Source: Arenibacter palladensis (lineage in GTDB: Bacteria > Bacteroidota > Bacteroidia > Flavobacteriales > Flavobacteriaceae). From it: DNA of 64,000 nt. The stretch spans positions 62,001-126,000 of the forward strand of contig NZ_FQUX01000008.1 in NCBI RefSeq assembly GCF_900129275.1. The letters are read 5' to 3'. The notes under the pieces were generated by a model. The model was given only the letters and a program-made list of their open reading frames with translations. It had not been told where the DNA came from and searched no databases. The first letter of the stretch is position 1. Each line of letters starts with the position of its first letter. Of this stretch, positions 8,875 through 17,533 are shown one piece after another. The translations under genes and the position numbers were made by a program.

Positions 8875-10392
8875 TTAGTAATCCTTTTTTACAAATGGAT
8901 GTTTCTCTTTTGATTTTGGTTCACGAAACACCCATGGTTTCCATGTTTCGTAGCGCACTTTCCATTCGTCTAAGGTTCTGGTCGGGTATTTCGATGACAA
9001 TCCGCCTTCCCTAAAATCTTGTGAGACCCCTTTATCATTGATCTGTTCCCGCCAATTGTACAATTCTGCCAATAACTTGTCCTTTATATCGCCATAATGG
9101 AGATCAGAGGCAAGGTTGTTCAATTCATAGGGGTCTTTTTCGATGTCATATAACTCGAACTCAGGTTTATTGGGCGCAAAAAATTTTGCCTGATCCTTAT
9201 TGAGCTTGTCTTCCATAAACATTACGTTCATCTCGGCCAACATAGGGTACATGTCCTCCTTATATCCACTGTATTGCAGCCAAGCACGTTCTGGCATTAA
9301 ATTATGGATCAATTTGTATTTTTTGGAGCGAATGGTCCTCATGGCGTCATGTGTCCCCCCCATCCGATCTCTTGCAGCAAAGATGTACTCCCTATTTTTT
9401 GAGGCTTCTTCAAAGAGGTTTTTCCCCTGTAATGGATGTTTGGGTTTCGCGCCGGCAACCTCTAAAATGGTAGCGGTTATGTCTATGGTCTGTACCATAT
9501 CCTCATTCACCTGATTTGGAGCCACTTTGCCAGGCCATTTAATGATGAGCGGAACTTGTAAACCGGGGTCATATAAGAACTGCTTGCCCCTAATATGGCA
9601 GCGTCCGTTATCTCCAATTAAGAATACCAACGTATTCTCTGAGAGCCCTTCTTTTTCCAATCGTTTTAAAATATCACCTATTTCCCTATCACAAATTTGC
9701 ATTTGTTCCAAGCCATTGGCCCAATCGCGTCTAGCGAATGGCGTATCTACATAGTAGGGAGGCAACTCAACCTTGGCGGGGTCAATCGGGTTTTTGGGGT
9801 CCCTGTTCCATTGTCTATGGGTTCCACCCAAAGTGATTTGGGCAAAAAACGGCTGTCCCTTTTCGCGTTCTTTCCAATCCTTGCCCATAAATCCAAGGTC
9901 ATCGCTAAAATTGGCGTCGGTCTTATTGTAAATCATTAAAGAAGTATGATACCCTGCTTCTTTTAAAAGTAAGGGCATAGGCTTTATGCCATACGGCAAA
10001 GGCTTTTTATCTTCTTTTGCCGTTCTGTGCTGTTCGGCCCCTATATAATTTTGATGAAAACCTGTGATCATTGCGGATCGAGATGTAGAACAGACCGGGG
10101 AAGTACAAAACGCATTGGTATAGCGTATTCCTTCAGATGCCAATTGATCCGTAACAGGGGTCTCAATTCCCTTGGTTCCGTAACACCCCAAGTCGAGCCC
10201 CCAATCCTCGAGCATAATCCAAACAATGTTGGGGCGTTTTTCCACTACTATTTGGGCATGAGAGCTTCCAAGATAAAAAATCAATAGTATAGTGCTTAGT
10301 ACTTTTAGAGTTTTCATAGAGGTAAAAAATGATTTATTTAATTTATTGATAGATCCCTTAAGGTTAAATGATTTTGTTTCAATTGATTTCAT
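8875..10392 (-). CDS. Exported S1-family sulfatase with non-canonical CSTSR motif
   Basis: A sulfatase of 505 residues from the outer ATG. That ATG overlaps the GH97 stop as ATGA, but 25 residues precede the signal peptide. The internal ATG at 10317 (MKTLKVLSTILL, cleavage after SSHAQ) gives a normal exported protein of 480 residues and may be the true start. The family signature reads IVWIMLEDWGLDLGCYG, with Glu-Asp where most sulfatases have Asp-Asp. The formylglycine site is C101-S-T-S-R, with Thr replacing the Pro (or Ala) expected by the known maturation enzymes. The later motif IGDNGR is intact. This combination looks like a subfamily trait rather than damage, because the reading frame is otherwise intact. 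The substrate is unknown. Confidence 0.9.
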   Translation of the reverse strand: MKSIETKSFNLKGSINKLNKSFFTSMKTLKVLSTILLIFYLGSSHAQIVVEKRPNIVWIMLEDWGLDLGCYGTKGIETPVTDQLASEGIRYTNAFCTSPVCSTSRSAMITGFHQNYIGAEQHRTAKEDKKPLPYGIKPMPLLLKEAGYHTSLMIYNKTDANFSDDLGFMGKDWKEREKGQPFFAQITLGGTHRQWNRDPKNPIDPAKVELPPYYVDTPFARRDWANGLEQMQICDREIGDILKRLEKEGLSENTLVFLIGDNGRCHIRGKQFLYDPGLQVPLIIKWPGKVAPNQVNEDMVQTIDITATILEVAGAKPKHPLQGKNLFEEASKNREYIFAARDRMGGTHDAMRTIRSKKYKLIHNLMPERAWLQYSGYKEDMYPMLAEMNVMFMEDKLNKDQAKFFAPNKPEFELYDIEKDPYELNNLASDLHYGDIKDKLLAELYNWREQINDKGVSQDFREGGLSSKYPTRTLDEWKVRYETWKPWVFREPKSKEKHPFVKKDY

Positions 10393-12365
10393 TTTACTTC
10401 AACCTTGCTTCTAATAAAACGTATAGCCGCACCACCATTAGCAGCCAGTTGAATGGTTACCTTGCCTTCTACTGAAACCATCTCCGTTAATTTCTTAAAG
10501 GGAATCGCTGTATTCCATTGGCGTAGGTTGGCTTCCTTGTTCAAGCCTTCCAGATTAATAGGCTGGGCTTCAATATCGTCCGCCAGTATTTCTGCACTAT
10601 ATTCCCCATCTTTTAGAAAATTCAAGTCTATGGTCATTTCTTTAGAACTGCCACTGCTTAAAATACCCAAATACCAATCATCGTCCTTTTTTCTAGCAAT
10701 GGCAGCCAGTTCGCCTATTTTACTCTGGGGCAACACATACGTTTCATCCCAAACTGTAGGCACAGATTTTATAAAGTTCAATGCAGGGGCTATAGCTTCA
10801 TTGTTCAATAAAAATTGGGTGTTTTCGGCAATACAATTAAACGGGGAATAAAAGGCAATCAGGGTACCCAATTGATGCGCCCATGAGGTTTCGCCAGGTT
10901 CTGTAAATCCTAGAGGGGTATAATCCCCATGGCCTGTAACATATCTTGTAAAGGGAAGTGCTGCATTGTGCGAGGCGGTCAAAGGGCCTTCCTGCATATG
11001 ATTTACTTCCAAACCTCTTATTCCTTCCCTTGTTACTTCATTTGGGTAAGTACGATACTCTCCTGAACTCTGTTGACAGCCGTGAAAATTGACCATAAGC
11101 TTGCGTTCCGCAGCTTTTCTGAGCAGGGCTTCATCGAAGTCGATGATGTACTTGTCCTGTCCGTTCATAAAATCGACCTTTACCCCAACGGCCCCAGCTT
11201 GCTTTACGCTATCCAAAAAATGGCCCATAATGGTATAATCGTTTTCTGGAAAATTGATCTCTTTGGAATGTTTCCAAACGAAGATGCCCACTCCCTTATC
11301 CTGGGCATAGGAACAGAGCTCGGCAATTTTTTTCCACTTATCCTCCCAGGCTTCCCAACCGTCATCTACCATATTGTATTCAAAGTCAAGTGCAAGGGCG
11401 TCATCCACCATATCCTGCTCTTCCCTAAAATCCACATATTTCCCCGACCACCAATGCCAAACCGACTTCCCTGGTTTTATCCAGCTGGTATCTGCAAATA
11501 ATTCCGAATTGGGAGCGGGGTTTAAGGACGCTACCATAGTATTGTTCGCCAGGGCGTTTAAATCATCTGCAAGAAGAATACAACGCCATGGTGTGGTTAT
11601 AGTACCATCCACTACAAAACCCTGATCGCCTTCCGTGAAATTAGCCTTGAAGCTGTTATTTCCGATGGCTTTCAACCGCATACCGCTATAATTATAAAGT
11701 GCCGCTTCCGCCAGCAGTGCATAACCTCCCATAGGAAGTTCACAAGTAAGCGTAAGTCCTTGAACGGGACCCATCTTGGACACCGTGGGCATTTCTGAAA
11801 TATCGGCCGAAAGCCATTCTCCCGCATGCGATTTCAACTTCCAATCACTGTCGCGTTCAAAATACCATACTCTAGTTGATTCGGGCAACTTAAATGTAGT
11901 CGCTTCACCCAATACTGTTCTACTACCGCTGCCGGGTACCTTATAACGGTATGCCACCCCATCGTTGGACAATTGAAATTCCAATTTCCATTTAAACCCA
12001 TCTGCTTCCGTAATCTCATAGCTATGAATGTTCCCTTTATAATCGGCCATTTTTTTTATGCCGTTAAGTGCATATTTCAATGTTACTTTGTCTTGGTTCA
12101 AAAAACTTATTTTAGAATTACTCCCAAGGTTTTTACCATCTATAGTGACACCCAATAAGGAGGTATCCAATACCATTTGCCCTTCCTTTTTAACCGTATA
12201 GGCCAACTGTTTGTTTTTCAATTGAAAAAGGCTTGTTCCCGTTTGCCCATAGACCATTTCTATATGATCTGTTTTGCTGGAACAATTCACTAAAAACAAT
12301 GCACTGCATAGAGTCAAGTAAAATCTCATATTTACAATTAATCGAAGGTTATTTGGTATTTTCAT
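10389..12365 (-). CDS. GH97 glycosidase, probable retaining alpha-galactosidase, lipoprotein
   Basis: A 658-residue GH97 enzyme with an N-terminal beta-sandwich (about 30-290), a TIM barrel (about 295-570) and a C-terminal beta domain. In the barrel, GVKVDFM presents Asp398, the position of the nucleophile in retaining GH97 alpha-galactosidases; inverting GH97 alpha-glucosidases use Glu elsewhere. Glu453 in REGIRGLE sits 55 residues later, as the acid/base does in characterized retaining members. The signal is of lipoprotein type (ALFLVNC). The ATG at 12329 (MRFYLTLC) may be the better start because it directly precedes the signal. The gene overlaps the downstream sulfatase by 4 bp. Alpha-galactosidase activity fits a carrageenan- or porphyran-like galactan. 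Confidence 0.92.
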   Translation of the reverse strand: MKIPNNLRLIVNMRFYLTLCSALFLVNCSSKTDHIEMVYGQTGTSLFQLKNKQLAYTVKKEGQMVLDTSLLGVTIDGKNLGSNSKISFLNQDKVTLKYALNGIKKMADYKGNIHSYEITEADGFKWKLEFQLSNDGVAYRYKVPGSGSRTVLGEATTFKLPESTRVWYFERDSDWKLKSHAGEWLSADISEMPTVSKMGPVQGLTLTCELPMGGYALLAEAALYNYSGMRLKAIGNNSFKANFTEGDQGFVVDGTITTPWRCILLADDLNALANNTMVASLNPAPNSELFADTSWIKPGKSVWHWWSGKYVDFREEQDMVDDALALDFEYNMVDDGWEAWEDKWKKIAELCSYAQDKGVGIFVWKHSKEINFPENDYTIMGHFLDSVKQAGAVGVKVDFMNGQDKYIIDFDEALLRKAAERKLMVNFHGCQQSSGEYRTYPNEVTREGIRGLEVNHMQEGPLTASHNAALPFTRYVTGHGDYTPLGFTEPGETSWAHQLGTLIAFYSPFNCIAENTQFLLNNEAIAPALNFIKSVPTVWDETYVLPQSKIGELAAIARKKDDDWYLGILSSGSSKEMTIDLNFLKDGEYSAEILADDIEAQPINLEGLNKEANLRQWNTAIPFKKLTEMVSVEGKVTIQLAANGGAAIRFIRSKVEVK

Positions 12366-12379
12366 TTATATCACTTTAT

Positions 12380-14668
12380 TTAATAAACCGAAATTTTAAA
12401 CAAGGATACTGGTATGTTTTCCTCCTTCTTGGCAAACTCAAAAGTCAGTGAATCCGTTCTTGTTACTTTTTCCAATTCAATGGTATTTATAGCCTGATAA
12501 TTTCCTGTAACTTCCTTAAGAATATTACCTGATCCGTCTTTTATCCTATAATCGGCTACCACAAAAGGTATGACCTCTTCCGGGTGGCCCATAAGGGTAG
12601 TTTCCAAAGCATGATCAAAATCGCAATCGAAAAATAGCTTTATGGTCTTTAGATCTACTGGGGTTTCCCATTTTAGTTTTACTTCTGGGGTTTCGTCGTC
12701 CATTGCTGCCACCCATGCATTGGTTTTTCCATGGGATTCGGGCCTAAGCTGACCATTCAACAGATTGTCCGCCCCAAAAGCCGCAATAGGTCTATCCAGT
12801 GTCAATGCCAAATTCTTCCCAGCAGGTCTTCTCTCCGGGGTCCAGAATTCGAAACTATCAACGGCTATTTCGGCTGGCGGATCTTGTCTACCATAATTTG
12901 ATACTGCCTTATTCACTTTATTTTGTACCGTCATTAGGCCCGTAACACGCTCGTCCGAAAGCCTTACTTTCACCTTTTCGTTCTTCATGATACAACAGTA
13001 GGCGTAGTGTTCGGTTTTTTGTGCCTTTGTGGTCTGGAAGACAAGCTTTTGTTTTCCTTTTTTTAATTGAAATATTTGACTATCAATAATATGATCAGGA
13101 GTAAAATGGGTGCAGGCTATACTGCTCTTCAATTGTACTTCCACGCTTGTTCCCTCTTCCGCCTCCACCTCAAATTCAAAACTATAATACTCATCGGCTT
13201 TTAAAGGCAACAGTTGTGCTGTTCCAAACGTAAGGGTCTGCCAATCATTGCCAGGATTAAACCCCTTAAATTGAAAAGTGGAACTTGTACCAACAACTGC
13301 TTGTTGCACCAGATCTTCATTGTCCGGTATCTCCAATCGGGGTATGCTCTGACCATCCCTATTCAAGGCCAGTTGAAGTTCCTTTATCTTCTCTTTTGTT
13401 GATAAGTCGCGTGGCAAACAATTTTGTTCAAGACAAATAGATGCCGCCTTGCCCACGGCCTGCGCACCATGTGCGCAGGTCAACATCACTCTTGAAGACC
13501 CGAAAGCCACGTGACTGGCACTTATAATTCTGCCTGCAAGAAAAAGGTTGTCCAGATCTTTTGAATAATAACAGCGATAAGGAATGGAATATACCCCCTT
13601 ACCATGCCATTGTGTACACGAATTATGCTTGCTATATATACCATCTGCCGGATGCAGATCCATTGCCCAGCCTCCAAAGGCCACAGCATCATAATGATCC
13701 CTTTGTTCTACAATATCTTTTTGGGCCAACATATAATCGCCTTCAAAGCGCCTGCTCTCCCGCTTACCGGGAATGGTACCTACCCATTCCAAGGTAAGAT
13801 TCGCCGCCTCGGGATATTTACCACTATTCTTTACATAATCCCAAATACCATATACCACTTTCCATAATTCAAATTTTATATCCTCGGATTGATGTATGGT
13901 ATCGAGGCGACCTCCGTGTTCTACCCACCATAATTTACATCCATGGTCTCCCAATTGATAATTTTTTATTCTAGGTAGTTCCTCGGCATTTTTTATGGCA
14001 AACGATGGGGCGGTATACGACACTGGCCTGCCTAAATCCTTAGTATAAAAATAAAGGGAGTGACCCAGTAAATTCCCGTAGTCCTCTAGATTCGGAGCAA
14101 ACCCTTCATCAAATTCCTCTTTGCTTTCTGCGCCCATACGAAAAGAGGCACCAGACATAAAGGCTACGATTCCATCTCCGGAGGCATCGCAAAACAAGGG
14201 AGCGGTAGCTGTGTAGGTGGTGGAATTCTGACTGCAAAAGCCGGTAACGCTTTTTATTTTTTTATCATCGCCTTTTTCCACTTCATAGACAGCGGTGTTC
14301 AACAATAGGGTAATATTCTTTTCCTCATAAACCTTTTCGAGCAAGACGGTATCAAAAATTAAAGGGTTTCCCTCTTTATTTCGCTTCAAATTTTCCAATA
14401 AAATCTCATTGATCAACCCACCTTCCCGACTCCAGCGGTTATTGTTGCCCATATGGGAAGTAGCCCCCAAACTCCAGAGTCGCACCTCCGATGAAGCATT
14501 TCCTCCAAGAACCGGACGATCCTGTATCAGCACTACTTTGAGCCCTGCACGAGCTGCCGTAATAGCTGCACAAACACCGGACAGGCCGCCACCCACGACC
14601 ACGAGGTTACTATTTAAAACAACTAGTTTTGTTGCTCTTTTATCAGAACTGTAATTTTCTAATATCAT
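12380..14668 (-). CDS. FAD-dependent oxidoreductase (PF12831-like), apparently cytoplasmic
   Basis: A 762-residue flavoprotein. The dinucleotide-binding motif VVVGGGLSGVCAAITAARAG is at residues 23-42, followed by RPVLGGNASSEVR, a hallmark of the FAD_oxidored family. A second FAD-contact segment is near LFLAGRIISASHVAFGSSRVM. After about residue 480 come two beta-rich C-terminal regions, the last resembling a discoidin-like sugar-binding module. No signal peptide precedes the Rossmann motif, so it probably acts in the cytoplasm, unlike its paralogue at 17530-19332. It sits directly downstream of the sodium/solute symporter, suggesting that it oxidizes an imported sugar or glycoside. The reaction is unknown; members of this family in glycan loci are mostly uncharacterized. 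Confidence 0.85.
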   Translation of the reverse strand: MILENYSSDKRATKLVVLNSNLVVVGGGLSGVCAAITAARAGLKVVLIQDRPVLGGNASSEVRLWSLGATSHMGNNNRWSREGGLINEILLENLKRNKEGNPLIFDTVLLEKVYEEKNITLLLNTAVYEVEKGDDKKIKSVTGFCSQNSTTYTATAPLFCDASGDGIVAFMSGASFRMGAESKEEFDEGFAPNLEDYGNLLGHSLYFYTKDLGRPVSYTAPSFAIKNAEELPRIKNYQLGDHGCKLWWVEHGGRLDTIHQSEDIKFELWKVVYGIWDYVKNSGKYPEAANLTLEWVGTIPGKRESRRFEGDYMLAQKDIVEQRDHYDAVAFGGWAMDLHPADGIYSKHNSCTQWHGKGVYSIPYRCYYSKDLDNLFLAGRIISASHVAFGSSRVMLTCAHGAQAVGKAASICLEQNCLPRDLSTKEKIKELQLALNRDGQSIPRLEIPDNEDLVQQAVVGTSSTFQFKGFNPGNDWQTLTFGTAQLLPLKADEYYSFEFEVEAEEGTSVEVQLKSSIACTHFTPDHIIDSQIFQLKKGKQKLVFQTTKAQKTEHYAYCCIMKNEKVKVRLSDERVTGLMTVQNKVNKAVSNYGRQDPPAEIAVDSFEFWTPERRPAGKNLALTLDRPIAAFGADNLLNGQLRPESHGKTNAWVAAMDDETPEVKLKWETPVDLKTIKLFFDCDFDHALETTLMGHPEEVIPFVVADYRIKDGSGNILKEVTGNYQAINTIELEKVTRTDSLTFEFAKKEENIPVSLFKISVY

Positions 14669-14709
14669 ATTGTATAACTGTATTTTTCTGCATACTGGGT
14701 ATTACCCAT

Positions 14710-16383
14710 TTATGTTATGTCTTTTGTTATTTTTATACTCTTTGAATTCCTATAAATTATGAAGCTCCCCAGTAATACCACCAAGACCCCCATGCCAGCC
14801 ACAAGTGCGGTACCGGTTTTTCCGATATAGGACAGAATCAATAACAAAATCCCTGTGGAGGCCACACCGATACCGATGACCTTTGCGCCCCGTTTATTGC
14901 CTTCTCCCGTTTCCTCATTTGGTTCCGAGGCCTTTTTCGCAACTAATACTTGGTAATCCATGTATTGTGAAATCCCAGTTTTCTTAGTCCTGGCGTAGAG
15001 CTCGAACAAAAATAGCATCACAACAGGTACCCCTACCCCAAGCCACATTTCTTGGGCCCTGTCCAAGGAAAAATCAAAAAGACCAGGGGACACAAATTTG
15101 AAGAACGAATTGATTAACAGTGAAACTATCGTAATGGCCAATACACTTTTTCCGGTCTGATACTTGGAGAACAAGGCCCACATAGGGGGCAAAAACATAG
15201 CTCCACCGGTAATGGCGGCCACGCTCATTACCACCTCAACGATCCCACCCATATAAGGAACCAATAGGGCAACGATAATAGTAATAACACCCAGTGCTAT
15301 AGTAGACCAACGCCCAACCTTGACCAAATGATCCCCTGAGGTGTTTGGACGAAAATGTTTGTAGACATCATTGGCCAGTACCCCTGCCGATATATTTAGG
15401 GTAGTATTCACCGAACTGGAAGTGGCAAATACCATTCCTCCCAACATGAGTCCCAACATCCCCACGGGCAATACTTCCTTACACATAAGTAAATAAGCCC
15501 CTTCATCTGCCAGACCATCCAATTCCGGATTTAGCACCCTATAAATCATGGGTGGTAACATCCAGACCAAAGGACTTATCAAATATAACGCACCAAAGAG
15601 CCACCCCACTTTTTTTGCATCCTTGGGTGTGGCCACACTGGTATAGCGTTGCACATACGCCCAATTGCCTGCAATAAAAAAGAGATTGTAGAGTCCGAAA
15701 GCAATCATAAACCCCCAGGAATACTCTTCATTAACAAGGGCAAAGAAGTTTTCAGGAGCTTGGGAAACAAAATTGTCCATTCCCCCAATCTTGTCCAAGG
15801 AAAGGGGAACCACGATCAATACGGCAGCTGTGAGGACTACAAATTGCAGCACATCAGTTACAATTACGGCCCACAACCCCCCAACGGCCGTGTAAATTAG
15901 AATCAGTACCCCCAGGACAATTACACTGGTCCCAATAGGGATACCTGTAGATACCTCCACAATTTTAGCCACAGGGTACAAGAAGGCTCCGGTGGTAAAC
16001 AATGAAATAAGAAGAAACAAATAAGTATATATTTTTTGTGTACTATACCCCAAGCGATCGGTTATGAATTCGGCAGCAGTGAGGGCTTTTGTTTTCTGCC
16101 ATTTAGGGGCTATAAAAAATCCAATGATAAGACCTGCAACACACATGGTAGATTGTATGGTAATCGCGACCCAACCGCTACTATAGGCGATGGAACCCCA
16201 GACCACAAAGGTGCCCGCAGAGAAAAAACTCATAAATAAGGACAAACCGCTCATCCACCAAGGCAAGGCACCTCCAGCGGCAAAAAACGATTTCATATTC
16301 TTGCCCGATTTGGAAAAGCTTAAACCGCAAATAAACACCAGCAACGTAAAAACAATAATTACCCCAATATCTATCTTGCTCAT
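14710..16383 (-). CDS. Sodium/solute symporter (SSS family)
   Basis: A 557-residue inner-membrane transporter of the SSS family, with about 13-14 hydrophobic helices and no cleavable signal. Family features are the N-terminal helix beginning MSKIDIGVIIVFTLLVF, FAAGGALPWWMSGLSLFMSFFS, AVGGLWAVIVTDVLQF and the helix with ATSSSVNTTLN, which carries the Ser/Thr residues of the sodium site. In Bacteroidetes glycan loci these symporters import monosaccharides or small glycosides released in the periplasm. It lies between the putative flavinylated protein and the cytoplasmic FAD oxidoreductase, so its cargo may be an oxidized or desulfated galactose derivative. That link is inference from gene order only. 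Confidence 0.93.
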   Translation of the reverse strand: MSKIDIGVIIVFTLLVFICGLSFSKSGKNMKSFFAAGGALPWWMSGLSLFMSFFSAGTFVVWGSIAYSSGWVAITIQSTMCVAGLIIGFFIAPKWQKTKALTAAEFITDRLGYSTQKIYTYLFLLISLFTTGAFLYPVAKIVEVSTGIPIGTSVIVLGVLILIYTAVGGLWAVIVTDVLQFVVLTAAVLIVVPLSLDKIGGMDNFVSQAPENFFALVNEEYSWGFMIAFGLYNLFFIAGNWAYVQRYTSVATPKDAKKVGWLFGALYLISPLVWMLPPMIYRVLNPELDGLADEGAYLLMCKEVLPVGMLGLMLGGMVFATSSSVNTTLNISAGVLANDVYKHFRPNTSGDHLVKVGRWSTIALGVITIIVALLVPYMGGIVEVVMSVAAITGGAMFLPPMWALFSKYQTGKSVLAITIVSLLINSFFKFVSPGLFDFSLDRAQEMWLGVGVPVVMLFLFELYARTKKTGISQYMDYQVLVAKKASEPNEETGEGNKRGAKVIGIGVASTGILLLILSYIGKTGTALVAGMGVLVVLLGSFIIYRNSKSIKITKDIT

Positions 16384-16414
16384 TTGTTTAAATTTATACG
16401 TCGCAAATGCGAAC

Positions 16415-17533
16415 TCATTGTTTATAATCTTCTAAAAATTGCAACACCAAATAGGCACATATTTCATTGCCCTTATTGGCAAAGACCTTAAGGTTCTCCA
16501 GGATTTCAGGTTCGTTATTCCGTTCTGCCAAAAAATCCAAAAATAAACGCAATTGATTTTTGGTCATACTTCCCAATTTATTGGAAACTTCTACAATACT
16601 GGATTCTGGAGCTTCCTCCAAATGCTCCAGCAAGAGGGATCTACTGTTGATATCAATATTAGAAAAAGCATCCCAAAAGGGAATCTGATTGGCCCGGATA
16701 TTCCAAAATTCCTCTGGCAAGTTTTTAATGATATAGCTCCGAACGAGTGGAATACTGGATTTAAATATGGTAGCTATCCTTTCAAGATGATCTATGTACT
16801 CCTCCTTAGCCAGTTTTTCCAAGGCGAACATTTGATAATCCGGGTCTTCGTTATGAAGCATCCTTAATATCAACTCCTTATCTAAAAGTCCCAGTGTATG
16901 TTCCTTGAGTTTCCCTGCTATTTCTCCGTGAACCAGATGCCATGCCACATAACAAGAGTAAAGAGCCCCGGAAACAACGCTCTCCTTCACTTCGGCAATA
17001 GTTGCCCCTGACAGCGCATCAACATCCCCGTGATCAGAAGGGCTGGGCTTCTTTACCAGTTCTTCAATCTTTCTTTGCCTAAAGATCGATTTATCATCCA
17101 AAAGCAACAGATGCAATTTTAAATAATCTGCCTGTACAAATTCATCATGATCATGTTTTGTAAGTGGTTGTTGTGGATATCGGTCAAAACCGGCATAATC
17201 CCCCAACAAGGTCCAATACAACCTTATGTGCATTAGTTTGCATTCCCCATCCGCACAGACAGGAGTTTCAATTTCGGAGGTATACAATACGGGGTGCTGT
17301 TCCCGGTCTACCAGCAGAGCTATATTCTGCTGTCCAATAGAATCTACTTCTATAAACATTCCTGTTTCCCGGGTACCCAATTGGAGGCCTTTTTCCCAAC
17401 CCATAGTAAAGAATTCGGGAGGCCTATTCATAATACCCTCCTGCACCCCATTTAAGGTAGGAACGGGCAATGGGAACTGAGCATGCCCCATACAAACAAC
17501 CAACATGAAAAGGAATGCCTTTACAAGCTTCAT
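16415..17533 (-). CDS. Exported protein with FMN-attachment-like SGAT motif and helical repeats
   Basis: A 372-residue secreted protein with a signal peptide ending VVCMGHAQ. Around residues 165-190 it has DVDALSGATIAEVKESVV followed by GALYSCYVAWHLVHG. D-x-[LI]-S-G-A-T is the sequence to which ApbE attaches FMN through the Thr hydroxyl in RnfG/NqrC/NosR-type FMN_bind domains. The C-terminal half (about 205-372) is helical and HEAT-like (LLDKELILRML, MFALEKLAKEEY, VRSYIIKNLPEEF). Its start overlaps the stop of the secreted FAD oxidoreductase as ATGA, so the two are translationally coupled. I infer a periplasmic electron carrier for that oxidoreductase. The T-x-[TS] seen after many flavinylation motifs is not conserved here, so flavinylation is a hypothesis. 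Confidence 0.7.
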   Translation of the reverse strand: MKLVKAFLFMLVVCMGHAQFPLPVPTLNGVQEGIMNRPPEFFTMGWEKGLQLGTRETGMFIEVDSIGQQNIALLVDREQHPVLYTSEIETPVCADGECKLMHIRLYWTLLGDYAGFDRYPQQPLTKHDHDEFVQADYLKLHLLLLDDKSIFRQRKIEELVKKPSPSDHGDVDALSGATIAEVKESVVSGALYSCYVAWHLVHGEIAGKLKEHTLGLLDKELILRMLHNEDPDYQMFALEKLAKEEYIDHLERIATIFKSSIPLVRSYIIKNLPEEFWNIRANQIPFWDAFSNIDINSRSLLLEHLEEAPESSIVEVSNKLGSMTKNQLRLFLDFLAERNNEPEILENLKVFANKGNEICAYLVLQFLEDYKQ

